From the NCBI GenBank assembly GCA_016177765.1, contig JACOUP010000008.1, positions 253,021 through 317,020 on the forward strand: a stretch of 64,000 bases of DNA, written 5' to 3'. Shown piece after piece: positions 17,700-25,289 of the stretch. Numbering within the stretch: the first letter of the stretch is position 1; each line of letters begins with the position of its first letter. The notes under the pieces were generated by a model. That model was not told the origin of the DNA. It searched no databases and saw only the letters and a program-made list of their open reading frames with translations. This stretch comes from Deltaproteobacteria bacterium (lineage in GTDB: Bacteria > UBA10199 > JACPAL01 > JACOUP01). The position numbers were made by a program, and so were the translations under genes.

Positions 17700-18915
17700 C
17701 CGGTCCGTTACAAAAATAGTCCTCCAGATCCTTTCCAGGGTCCAAAAAGAGGGGGACAAGGCCCTTATCGGCTACACACGGCGTTTTGACAGGCTCCCAA
17801 AATCTCACCATCTCGAAGTCACTGGCAAGGAACGGAGGGAGGCTTGGCGAAAAGCCGACCCTGTCATCGTACAGGCCTTAAAAAAAGCGGCCAAACGGAT
17901 CCGCCATTTCCACGAGCACCAAAAATCAGTCCTTTTCAAAAAACAGTGGGGTTATACCCTTGAGGGAATCCGTATCGGCCAAAAGTGCGAACCGATCAGC
18001 CGAGTTGGTATCTACGTCCCTGGTGGACGGGCCACCTACCCTTCGACGGTCCTGATGAATAGCATCCCCGCCAAGGTGGCCGGAGTCAACGAGCTGATCA
18101 TGGCCTCTCCCTGGCCAGGCGGAGTCGTTAATCCCTACACCCTCATCGCCGCAGAACTTGCCGGCGTCGATCGCCTCTTCAAGATCGGAGGGGCTCAAGC
18201 GGTGGCGGCCTTAGCCTTTGGAACGCAATCGATCCCAAAGGTGGACAAGATTGTCGGCCCCGGAAACATTTTTGTGGCGACGGCCAAAAGACTGGTCTTT
18301 GGTCAGGTGGGGATTGACATGATCGCCGGACCGACGGAGGTCGTCATCATCGCCGACGAATCGGCCCGCGCCGACTGGGTCGCCTCTGACCTCATCAGTC
18401 AGGCGGAACATGACCCGGAGGCGAGGGCGATTTTAATCTCCCCCTCTTCAACGCTGATCCGGAATGTAAAAAGGGAAGTAGAACGATCCGTCCCCCGGTC
18501 GCCGCGAAAAAAGATCCTGGAGGCCTCCTTTGAAAATCATGGGCGCTGTCTTCGGGTGAAAAATCTGAAAGAGGCCTGCGAAAAGGCAAACCGGTTGGCC
18601 CCCGAACATCTGGTCTTGATGACCCGGTCCCCCCGAAAAATTTTGCCGCTTGTGAAAAACGCCGGCGCCATTTTTCTGGGCCACTATTCCCCCGTCGCTT
18701 TGGGGGACTACGCCGCCGGGCCGAACCATGTCCTGCCAACCGCCGCCACTGCCCGATTTTCATCACCATTGGGGGTCGGTGATTTTTTAAAATCGTCCAG
18801 CCTGATTGAGGCCTCCGCCCAAGGGTTGGCCAAGATCACACCGATGATTGAAAAATTGGCCCTCGTCGAGGGATTGACGGGTCACGCCGAATCTGTCAGA
18901 GTGAGATCTCGATGA
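17695..18915 (+). CDS. hisD: Histidinol dehydrogenase, N-terminus shortened, unusual start
   Basis: It catalyses the last two steps of histidine synthesis. Clear motifs are [18 protein letters not shown], the NAD-region [36 protein letters not shown] and NHVLPT. The first ATG (18055) lies inside the conserved core, so the true start is upstream. That frame is open only from 17692 and has no ATG, GTG or TTG; ATT at 17695, preceded by AAAGGTGA, is the best candidate. This gives 406 residues, with roughly 30 family-typical N-terminal residues missing. It overlaps the murA stop. Either ATT is used or the gene was trimmed by a deletion. Confidence 0.85.
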   Translation: MNRSVTKIVLQILSRVQKEGDKALIGYTRRFDRLPKSHHLEVTGKERREAWRKADPVIVQALKKAAKRIRHFHEHQKSVLFKKQWGYTLEGIRIGQKCEPISRVGIYVPGGRATYPSTVLMNSIPAKVAGVNELIMASPWPGGVVNPYTLIAAELAGVDRLFKIGGAQAVAALAFGTQSIPKVDKIVGPGNIFVATAKRLVFGQVGIDMIAGPTEVVIIADESARADWVASDLISQAEHDPEARAILISPSSTLIRNVKREVERSVPRSPRKKILEASFENHGRCLRVKNLKEACEKANRLAPEHLVLMTRSPRKILPLVKNAGAIFLGHYSPVALGDYAAGPNHVLPTAATARFSSPLGVGDFLKSSSLIEASAQGLAKITPMIEKLALVEGLTGHAESVRVRSR

Positions 18916-19496
18916 GAAAAGTCAACGTCTCTCGAAAGACCAAAGAAACCTCGATTGTCCTTGAATTGAACCTCGACGGCAAGGGGAGCTACTCGATCCG
19001 AACGCCGATCCCCTTTTTAAATCATATGCTGGAACTCTTTACCAAGCATGGTCTCTTTGACCTTAAACTCAAGGCGACCGGCGACACCCATGTGGATGAC
19101 CACCACCTGGTCGAAGATATCGGGATCGTCCTTGGCGAGGCGTTCAAGAAGGGATTGGGAGACAAGAAAGGGATCTCCCGGTACGGCTTTTTCACGTTGC
19201 CGATGGATGAGACCCTGGCCTCTGTCACCATTGATTTTTCAGGACGGCCGGCCTTTGTTTACAATGTCCCGATCCGAAAGGGAAAGATTAAAACTTTCGA
19301 TCTGGAACTGGTGGAACACTTTTTCGAGGCATTTATCAATACCGCGCAGGTCAACCTGCATATCAATGTTCCGTATGGACGGATCAAACACCATATCGTT
19401 GAAGGGATCTTCAAGGCCTGGTCTCGTGCTACCCGACAAGCGGTGCAAAAAGATTCTCGAATCAAGGGAGTTGCCTCCACAAAGGGTCGTTTGTAG
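18912..19496 (+). CDS. hisB: Imidazoleglycerol-phosphate dehydratase
   Basis: 194 residues, the monofunctional HisB of most bacteria. It has the metal-binding motifs [13 protein letters not shown] and [13 protein letters not shown]. It dehydrates imidazole-glycerol phosphate in histidine synthesis. Its ATG overlaps the hisD stop by 4 bases, and its stop abuts the hisH ATG, so hisD-hisB-hisH form one tightly coupled unit. Confidence 0.97.
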   Translation: MRKVNVSRKTKETSIVLELNLDGKGSYSIRTPIPFLNHMLELFTKHGLFDLKLKATGDTHVDDHHLVEDIGIVLGEAFKKGLGDKKGISRYGFFTLPMDETLASVTIDFSGRPAFVYNVPIRKGKIKTFDLELVEHFFEAFINTAQVNLHINVPYGRIKHHIVEGIFKAWSRATRQAVQKDSRIKGVASTKGRL

Positions 19497-20108
19497 ATGA
19501 TCGCCGTTGTCGATTACGGCATGGGGAATTTGAGAAGCGTTGCCAAGGCGCTGGAAACGGTCAGGGCCACGGTTGAGATCACCAGGGATCCCAAAAAAAT
19601 TAAAACAGCGGACCGGCTGGTACTGCCGGGGGTCGGCGCCTTTGCCGACTGCATGGCAAACCTCAAGAAATTTTCCCTGATCGAACCGCTTAAGGAGTTT
19701 ATTGCCAGTGGCCGCCCTTTTTTGGGGGTCTGTCTGGGGCTTCAACTCCTGTTTGAAGAGGGAGAAGAGTTTGGCCGGCACGAGGGACTAGGGATCCTCA
19801 AAGGAAAAGTGGTCCGCTTAAGCCTTCCGGCAACACTCAAAATTCCTCATATGGGGTGGAATCAGATCAAGAAGAAAAAAGAAAATGCTCTTTTAAAAAA
19901 TATCAAGGACGGGACAGATTTTTATTTCGTTCATTCTTACGTTGTTGTTCCAAAAGAAAAATCGGTGATTGCCACAACCACTCACTATGGCGGGGAGTTT
20001 GTCTCGAGCGTTGCCAAAGACAACCTCTTCGCCTGCCAGTTTCACCCGGAGAAAAGTCAGGCGGCAGGCCTTAAATTGCTCGAAGCCTTCGCAACAGGCA
20101 AAGTATAA
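19497..20108 (+). CDS. hisH: Imidazole glycerol phosphate synthase, glutaminase subunit
   Basis: 203 residues. It is a class I glutamine amidotransferase that feeds ammonia to HisF. The nucleophile is Cys79 in GVCLGLQLLFE, and the His/Glu of the triad lie in FHPEKSQ. It starts immediately at the hisB stop. Downstream the operon is broken by a 425 bp AT-rich gap before hisA. Confidence 0.97.
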   Translation: MIAVVDYGMGNLRSVAKALETVRATVEITRDPKKIKTADRLVLPGVGAFADCMANLKKFSLIEPLKEFIASGRPFLGVCLGLQLLFEEGEEFGRHEGLGILKGKVVRLSLPATLKIPHMGWNQIKKKKENALLKNIKDGTDFYFVHSYVVVPKEKSVIATTTHYGGEFVSSVAKDNLFACQFHPEKSQAAGLKLLEAFATGKV

Positions 20109-20499
20109 AACCCTCCATCATGAGCGCCCCTTTGCCGGAGAGAAAGCTGTTATAGAGCGCCCCAACCGATTTCTCCTGAGGGGATGACACCCGACTGACC
20201 AAGACCCCTGATTTGATCCTGAATGGACTCATACGGTTCGTGACCTCTTTCTTAACATTGTGCGTTATACTGATCCTTAACAACCTCATTTATCGTTAAT
20301 TCGTTGAAATCAGTTGCCTAAAAAATGACGCGTTGAGTAGATAATCATCAAAAAGCGATTTGTCAAGATCATTAATAGTATTAAAAGATGTATAATTAAA
20401 CTTAATAAGAAATAATTTATTGTTATTTGAAGGATGCGACGCGTTACAACTCCCCTCCCTAATAGGACCTTGGGTGAATCACCTTGGGTGAATCACCCC
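20109..20499. other. AT-rich intergenic gap splitting the his cluster
   Basis: Between hisH and the hisA promoter no gene is convincing. The stretch 20240-20440 is markedly richer in A/T than its surroundings. It contains ACGCGTT direct and near-inverted words (about 20328 and 20438) and a TATAAT at 20391-20396 without a good -35. A tandem 13-bp repeat lies at 20472-20498. Confidence 0.6.
20472..20498. repeat. GGGTGAWTCACCC-family repeat, intergenic tandem pair
   Basis: GGGTGAATCACCT (20472-20484) and exact GGGTGAATCACCC (20486-20498). The spacing is 14 bp, not the 15 bp seen in coding copies. The second copy abuts the hisA -35 box. Confidence 0.9.
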
Positions 20500-20527
20500 T
20501 TGTCAGTCGGCCCAAAAAATTTATAAT
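20500..20527 (+). promoter_or_regulatory. Promoter of hisA-hisF
   Basis: TTGTCA (20500-20505), 16 bases, TATAAT (20522-20527). The predicted transcription start falls on the GTG codon of hisA at 20534, and no Shine-Dalgarno is visible, so a leaderless mRNA is likely. Confidence 0.55.
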
Positions 20528-20533
20528 GATCTC

Positions 20534-21244
20534 GTGATCCTTTATCCCGCTATTGATATCAAAGAGGGCAAGGCAGTTCGGCTCACCCAAGGGGAGTTTG
20601 CAAAGGTCAAGGTCTATTTTGACAACCCACTCGAGGCGGCTCGAAAATGGGTCGCCGCCGGGGCCGAATGGCTTCATGTCGTCGATCTGGATGGGGCCCT
20701 CTCCGGGGAACCGAAGAATACCTCATTCCTCGAGGCGATCCTCCAGTCGGTCTCTGTCCCGGTACAGATCGGTGGAGGGATTCGGAACGAAGAGATCGCA
20801 GAGATTTACCTGACCCTCGGGGCCGGAAGAATTGTCATCGGAACGGCCGCGATTGAAGACCCGGACCTGATTCAGGTTTTGTGCGAAGGGTATCCGGATC
20901 GTGTCGCCGTCGGGATTGACGCCAAAGAGGGAAAGGTCGCGGTGAAAGGTTGGCGGGAAACCTCCGACCAGACAGCCATCGCCCTCGCCCAGCATTGCGA
21001 AGAGGTCGGGGCGACACAGATTATTTACACCGATATCCAACGGGACGGGATGATGAGCGGCCCCAATTTTGAGGCCCTGGAAAAAATGAGGGAGGCGGTC
21101 GGGATTGAAATCATCGCCTCCGGAGGGATTTCTTCACTGGAGGATTTGAAACGATTGAAAGAGATTGGCATCGAAGGAGCGATTTTGGGGAAGGCGTTGT
21201 ACGAAGGAAAAATTGATCTAAAGGAGGCTTTGAAAATTTGCTGA
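20534..21244 (+). CDS. hisA: Phosphoribosylformimino-AICAR ribotide isomerase
   Basis: 236 residues from a GTG start. It is a TIM-barrel isomerase of histidine synthesis. The catalytic Asp is in [14 protein letters not shown], and the second phosphate and acid motifs are [25 protein letters not shown] and [13 protein letters not shown]. It has its own promoter directly upstream, so it can be expressed separately from hisDBH. Its end overlaps the hisF start by 7 bases. Confidence 0.97.
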   Translation: MILYPAIDIKEGKAVRLTQGEFAKVKVYFDNPLEAARKWVAAGAEWLHVVDLDGALSGEPKNTSFLEAILQSVSVPVQIGGGIRNEEIAEIYLTLGAGRIVIGTAAIEDPDLIQVLCEGYPDRVAVGIDAKEGKVAVKGWRETSDQTAIALAQHCEEVGATQIIYTDIQRDGMMSGPNFEALEKMREAVGIEIIASGGISSLEDLKRLKEIGIEGAILGKALYEGKIDLKEALKIC

Positions 21245-22080
21245 CCAAACGGATCATCCCCTGCCTGGATGTCAAAGAAGGGCGTGTTGTGAAAGGGACA
21301 AAATTCCTAAATCTTCGCGACGCCGGGGATCCGGTCGCCGTGGCCGAGGAGTATGACCGCCAAGGGGCGGATGAATTGGTGTTTCTCGATATCACCGCCT
21401 CTCACGAAAAGAGAAACATTATTCTGCATGTCGTTCAAAAAACCGCGGAGAAGGTTTTTATGCCTTTAACGGTCGGCGGGGGTATTCGAACCTTGCAAAA
21501 TATCCGTGATCTTTTGAATGCCGGCGCCGACAAGGTCTCGATCAATACGGCCGCCGTGGAAAACCCGGAATTTGTGCGCGAGGCCTGCCGAAAGTTCGGG
21601 AGCCAGTGCCTTGTGGTGGCGATTGACGCGAAACAAGTCGCCACGAGTGAGCGGGTCCTGTCTCAGGTTCCGCCCAGCCGTGCTCACCCGTTCCGCTCGG
21701 CCGGGCGCCCGACCTTCGCCACCCGCTCGTCTAAGTGGGAAGTGTACACCCACGGCGGCCGAAGGCCGACCGGTCTGGATGCGTTGGAATGGTCCAAAAA
21801 GATGGCAGAATTCGGCGCCGGGGAAATCTTGCTGACCAGCATGGACCGCGACGGGACCAAAGAAGGGTACGATCTGGAACTGACCCGTGCCGTGAGTGAA
21901 GCGGTCGGCATCCCGATCATCGCCTCCGGTGGCGTCGGCACCTTGGAACACCTCTACGAAGGGTTTGTCAAAGGCAAGGCGGATGCAGTGCTGGCCGCCT
22001 CGATCTTTCACGAAAAACAATATACCGTTGCCGATACCAAAAAATACCTTGCGGGAAGAAAAGTCCCTGTCCGCATCTAA
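21238..22080 (+). CDS. hisF: Imidazole glycerol phosphate synthase, cyclase subunit, with insertion
   Basis: 280 residues from a TTG start overlapping hisA; usual HisF is about 253. It closes the imidazole ring using HisH-derived ammonia. Catalytic Asp motifs [14 protein letters not shown] and [13 protein letters not shown] are intact. Between CLVVAIDAK and [16 protein letters not shown], where the family has a short loop, about 34 residues are inserted. They are encoded by a GC-rich, inverted-repeat-rich stretch (21634-21735). The insertion is in frame and lies in a loop on the barrel, so function may be kept. Confidence 0.95.
   Translation: MLTKRIIPCLDVKEGRVVKGTKFLNLRDAGDPVAVAEEYDRQGADELVFLDITASHEKRNIILHVVQKTAEKVFMPLTVGGGIRTLQNIRDLLNAGADKVSINTAAVENPEFVREACRKFGSQCLVVAIDAKQVATSERVLSQVPPSRAHPFRSAGRPTFATRSSKWEVYTHGGRRPTGLDALEWSKKMAEFGAGEILLTSMDRDGTKEGYDLELTRAVSEAVGIPIIASGGVGTLEHLYEGFVKGKADAVLAASIFHEKQYTVADTKKYLAGRKVPVRI
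21634..21735. repeat. Palindrome-rich in-frame insert in hisF
   Basis: About 102 bp with GAGCGGGT (21649-21656) pairing ACCCGCTC (21721-21728), GTGAGC pairing GCTCAC, and a central CGGGCGCCCG palindrome. It is absent from typical HisF sequences. Confidence 0.65.
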
Positions 22081-22090
22081 AAAACTGGCC

Positions 22091-22405
22091 GTGACCCGCT
22101 ACTTCGTTTACATCCTCGAAGCGTCCAAGGGTGGTTCCCCCAACGGTCACTATTACATTGGTTATACAACCAATCTAAAAAGACGGATGGGGGAACACCG
22201 GAGCGGCAAGGGTTCCAAGTTCGTACGGGCCTTCGGCTTTAAGAAACTCCTCTATTCTGAGACCCACCCGACCCGATCAGCCGCCATGAAACGGGAGGCC
22301 CAGCTCAAAACCTGGACCCGCGCCCAGAAAGAGGCGTTGGTGAAGGGAAAAATCAAGGCAACTCTTCCAAATTCAAGACGAGAATCCCGGCATCATGCCG
22401 GTTAA
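22091..22405 (+). CDS. GIY-YIG domain protein
   Basis: 104 residues from the GTG at 22091. It is a small UPF0213-like GIY-YIG protein: YFVYILEA, YYIGYTTNLKRRMGEH, RAFGFKKLLYSE and AAMKREAQLKTWTRAQKEALV. Such proteins have a nuclease fold, but their role is generally unknown. Residues 13-18 (KGGSPN), between the first strand and YYIGYT, are a copy of the dispersed repeat placed in the short hairpin of the GIY-YIG motif. It lies 10 bases after hisF. Confidence 0.88.
   Translation: MTRYFVYILEASKGGSPNGHYYIGYTTNLKRRMGEHRSGKGSKFVRAFGFKKLLYSETHPTRSAAMKREAQLKTWTRAQKEALVKGKIKATLPNSRRESRHHAG
22129..22141. repeat. GGGTGAWTCACCC-family repeat in the GIY-YIG gene
   Basis: Copy GGGTGGTTCCCCC flanked by AA and AACGG, as at other loci. 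Read as KGGSPNG. Confidence 0.75.
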
Positions 22406-22709
22406 GGCTTGTCAAACATATCAAGAATACACAGACATCTTCGGAGGAGTCCCTTCGCCAAACCTTTGGATATCGAAGACAGAATGTGCCGTTGCCCCCA
22501 CCGGAAGAGAGGCCTTGGCGGAACTGAACAGGATTTTGGCCGGCAGGAACCTCGGCCCAGCCATCACCCCCACCTTTGAACCGGTGGCTGAAGAAAAACC
22601 AAAAAGGACTCCTCCCCTGTATCTCCGTATTCTTTCAGCCATCTGCTATCTAAGTCTTGTTGAAGGCTGGAAACCAAAATTCTGCGAAATCCGTCCGACT
22701 GACTACTGA
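22395..22709 (+). CDS. Small orphan protein
   Basis: 104 residues, not recognised. The ATG at 22395 overlaps the GIY-YIG gene by 11 bases. The middle is Pro/Lys-rich (EEKPKRTPPLYLRIL), followed by a weakly hydrophobic stretch (LSAICYLSLVEG). There is no signal peptide. The Shine-Dalgarno is weak, so the evidence is mainly the open frame and tight spacing. Confidence 0.45.
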   Translation: MPVKACQTYQEYTDIFGGVPSPNLWISKTECAVAPTGREALAELNRILAGRNLGPAITPTFEPVAEEKPKRTPPLYLRILSAICYLSLVEGWKPKFCEIRPTDY

Positions 22710-22714
22710 AGGGG

Positions 22715-23155
22715 CTACTCTTTCCCCAATAGTGTCTTCCGGGCAGTCTTGAGCGCTTCCTGAAGAGGATTTAGAAGTTCCGGGTCCATCACCCAGGTCC
22801 GGCTACTCCCTGAGTAGTAGTAACTCATAAAGACGGCCTCTGAACCATCTTCCATCTTTTCCACAGAGACAATAATCCAGCTCTCCGATTCATGCCCTTT
22901 GGTTTTGGCACGACTGACAAGTGCCGGGTCCTCAAAGGCCAAGACCGGATAATCACTAAAGGCCCATTTTTGAAACTTGCGGAGACGGTTCTGTTCCACC
23001 GCCTGCTTGAGCAGGGCGTACATATCCTGCGGAGGCTTATTCCCCGCTGGAAGGGTACAATCCTGTTCGATTTCAACCCTTCCCCCCGGTTGCAGGTATT
23101 GATTGCAATAGAGCTTCGGGGCCGGTTTTGCCGGTGTCGTTCCACCATCTGCCAT
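22715..23155 (-). CDS. Orphan protein of unknown function
   Basis: 146 residues, not recognised, with a good Shine-Dalgarno (GGAGG) before the ATG. The N-terminus is short and disordered (ADGGTTPAKPAPK). The rest looks like a compact alpha/beta fold with KWAFSDYPVLAFEDPALVS and SWIIVSVEKMEDG. It has no signal peptide. It is on the opposite strand to the surrounding his genes, so it interrupts the cluster. Confidence 0.6.
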   Translation of the reverse strand: MADGGTTPAKPAPKLYCNQYLQPGGRVEIEQDCTLPAGNKPPQDMYALLKQAVEQNRLRKFQKWAFSDYPVLAFEDPALVSRAKTKGHESESWIIVSVEKMEDGSEAVFMSYYYSGSSRTWVMDPELLNPLQEALKTARKTLLGKE

Positions 23156-23193
23156 AGGAACCTCCGTCGTTCGGAGTTCTTCGGCAGGCCGAA

Positions 23194-23940
23194 GTGCGAG
23201 TTGCTAATTTTATCGCCTTATACTACCTCTCACTCATGGGATTTTTGACCCGCCCCCTCCTAGAGAGAAAATTGAGCAAGGATGGGAGTCGGCATGTCAC
23301 CGACGAGGTGGCGGCGACACTTATTTCGCTGACCGGTTCTCTTCTTTCTATCTTGGGGTGCGCCCTCCTCATCGTCCCGGCCTTGATGGCCGGCAAGGTC
23401 TGGCACCTTCTTGGGTTTACCTTCTACGGCTTCGGTCTCTTGAACCTTTTTGTCTGGAGCAGTCTCCACCACGGGATTGATTCGAGTGAAAAAGTGGAAT
23501 ACCTCCTGCGAGAGTTCGACTACTACGCCATCTTCATCCTGATCGCCGGGACCTTTACCCCCTTTTGCCTGATCCTGCTCCGCAACAGAACCGGCTGGAT
23601 TCTCCTCACCACCGTTTGGGTCGCCGCCTTTATCGGGATTATCCTGAAGGCGACCCGCCCCAACATCCCCAAGTGGTTTTTGGTGGTCTACTACACGATC
23701 ATGGGGTGGCTTTCCGTCCCGCTCTTCCCGGCAATCATCCGTGAAATAGGGTGGAGAGGACTGATCGGTTTGGCCTTGGGGGGGCTCTTTTTCATGGTCG
23801 GTTCCCTCTTTTTCTATCTGGAAAAACCGAACCCCTGGCCCGGCCGGTTCGGGTTTCATGAAATCTGGCATCTTTTTGTCCTGGCCGGCACCACGAGCCA
23901 CTTTTTAACAATTTACCTCACCCTCTTGCCCCTTCCTTAA
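23194..23940 (+). CDS. Hemolysin III / PAQR-family membrane protein
   Basis: 248 residues from the GTG at 23194; an ATG at 23236 would give 234. It is an integral membrane protein of about seven helices. Family signatures are HHGIDSS, EFDYYAIFILIAGTFTPF and, near the end, FGFHEIWHLFVLAGTTSHF, which provides the conserved histidines. The PAQR fold probably has metal-dependent hydrolase activity, but the bacterial substrate is unknown; the name hemolysin is historical. Confidence 0.88.
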   Translation: MRVANFIALYYLSLMGFLTRPLLERKLSKDGSRHVTDEVAATLISLTGSLLSILGCALLIVPALMAGKVWHLLGFTFYGFGLLNLFVWSSLHHGIDSSEKVEYLLREFDYYAIFILIAGTFTPFCLILLRNRTGWILLTTVWVAAFIGIILKATRPNIPKWFLVVYYTIMGWLSVPLFPAIIREIGWRGLIGLALGGLFFMVGSLFFYLEKPNPWPGRFGFHEIWHLFVLAGTTSHFLTIYLTLLPLP

Positions 23941-23961
23941 CAATATGCTACAAGGGCCGAC

Positions 23962-24531
23962 ATGAAAAACCTCATCCTAACAATCGCCGTTCTCTTAACC
24001 CTCACAGGAGCGTGGACCATGACCGAGGCCCAAACCAAGAAGTTCTCCGCACCGACACAACCGACAGTCAACGGAGGCAAAAAATATTCCGCCGTGATCC
24101 ACACCGCGAAGGGGGAGATCAAGCTGGACCTTTTTGCCAAGGAGGCGCCGCTCTCCGTCACCAATTTTATCCAGCTCGCCAAGGGGGGATTCTACAACGG
24201 CCTCACCTTTCACCGGGTGGTTCCTAATTTTGTGATCCAAGGGGGCGACCCGCAAGGGAATGGAAGCGGCGGGCCCGGCTATACCGTCAAGGCGGAGATT
24301 CAAGGGAATCCCCACAAACATGTTGAAGGGGCCCTGGCCTGGGCGCGTCTGGGGGATGAGGTCAACCCGAAGCGTGATTCTTCCGGAAGCCAGTTTTATA
24401 TCACCCTTGCACCAACCCCGTTTCTGGATAACCAGTACACCGTCTTCGGCCAGACAACCTCCGGCATGGATGTCGTGAAAAAAATTGCGGTCGGCGACAA
24501 GATTCAGTCGGTTGAAATTGTAGAAAAATGA
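23962..24531 (+). CDS. Cyclophilin-type peptidyl-prolyl isomerase, exported
   Basis: 189 residues with a signal peptide (LILTIAVLLTLTGAWTMTEA). The cyclophilin domain has FHRVVPNFVIQGGDPQGNGSGGPGY and GSQFYIT; the long middle fits the bacterial PpiA type. It assists proline isomerisation in the periplasm. The phenylalanine and glutamine of the active site are present. Confidence 0.95.
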   Translation: MKNLILTIAVLLTLTGAWTMTEAQTKKFSAPTQPTVNGGKKYSAVIHTAKGEIKLDLFAKEAPLSVTNFIQLAKGGFYNGLTFHRVVPNFVIQGGDPQGNGSGGPGYTVKAEIQGNPHKHVEGALAWARLGDEVNPKRDSSGSQFYITLAPTPFLDNQYTVFGQTTSGMDVVKKIAVGDKIQSVEIVEK

Positions 24532-24560
24532 TGTAGGGGCGGCCTGCGTGGCCCCCCACA
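24532..24560. repeat. GC-rich hairpin directly before hisI
   Basis: TGTAGGGGCGGCC, loop TGCGT, GGCCCCCCACA, with small bulges. It shares TGTAGGGGCGG with the palindrome in prmC. It fills the gap where the hisI Shine-Dalgarno would be. Confidence 0.6.
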
Positions 24561-24564
24561 AATC

Positions 24565-24942
24565 ATGATTCCCTCGGAAATCAAATTTGACGATCAAGGC
24601 CTTGTGGCGGCGATTATTCAAGATGCCGGAAACGGAGAGGTGCTGATGTTCGCCTTCATGAACCGGGAGGCGCTCGAAAAAACAGTTGCCGGCCCTTACG
24701 TCACCTTCTATTCCCGTTCGCGCAAAAAACTGTGGGTCAAGGGGGAGGAGTCCGGTCATACCCAGCAGGTGAAAGAAATTTTTTACGATTGCGATGGGGA
24801 CTGTCTGCTGATCAAGGTGGACCAGAAGGTCGCCGCCTGCCACGAAGGGTACCGGAGCTGTTTTTTTCGAAAAGTGGAAAAGGGAACAATCAAGGTCGTT
24901 GGTAAAAAAATATTCGACCCGAAACAAACTTATAAAAAATGA
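24565..24942 (+). CDS. hisI: Phosphoribosyl-AMP cyclohydrolase
   Basis: 125 residues, HisI without a fused HisE domain. The zinc- and magnesium-binding motif is [14 protein letters not shown], followed by [25 protein letters not shown] is also conserved. It opens the purine ring in histidine synthesis. It overlaps the HIT gene by 4 bases. hisE, hisG and hisC are not in the window. Confidence 0.96.
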   Translation: MIPSEIKFDDQGLVAAIIQDAGNGEVLMFAFMNREALEKTVAGPYVTFYSRSRKKLWVKGEESGHTQQVKEIFYDCDGDCLLIKVDQKVAACHEGYRSCFFRKVEKGTIKVVGKKIFDPKQTYKK

Positions 24943-25289
24943 CCGCTGACTGTATTTTCTGCCAGATTGCCGCAAAAAAAATCCCGGTGCCGTTGGTGCA
25001 TGAGGATGAGACGGTCGTCGCGATCAAGGACAAATTCCCCCAGGCACCGGTCCACCTGCTCGTCATCCCCAAAAAACATGTCACGGGCCTAAACGAACTT
25101 TCCGAAAAGGAACTGTCGCTCATCTCCCATATCTTTTCCGTTGCTCAAAAACTCTCGCGCCAGTTCAAGATTGCGGAACCGGGTTACCGGACCGTCTTCA
25201 ACACAAATCCCCAAGGGGGGCAGTCGGTCTTTCACCTCCACCTCCATATCCTTGGTGGAAAACAGTTGGGCCCTTCGATGGTTGGCTAG
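24939..25289 (+). CDS. HIT-family nucleotide-binding protein
   Basis: 116 residues of the HINT/PKCI branch. It starts [12 protein letters not shown] and carries the histidine triad as [10 protein letters not shown] near the C-terminus. It probably hydrolyses adenosine phosphoramidates. The ATG overlaps the hisI stop, a linkage seen in other deltaproteobacterial-type his clusters. Confidence 0.95.
   Translation: MTADCIFCQIAAKKIPVPLVHEDETVVAIKDKFPQAPVHLLVIPKKHVTGLNELSEKELSLISHIFSVAQKLSRQFKIAEPGYRTVFNTNPQGGQSVFHLHLHILGGKQLGPSMVG

Noticed and set aside
18055-18915. hisD starting at the first ATG (18055)
   Set aside because: The conserved region begins upstream ([16 protein letters not shown]), so the ATG lies inside the domain.
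20071-20289. Minus-strand frame of 72 residues in the his gap
   Set aside because: It overlaps the end of hisH, has no recognisable domain and no good ribosome-binding site, and ends in an unlikely sequence.
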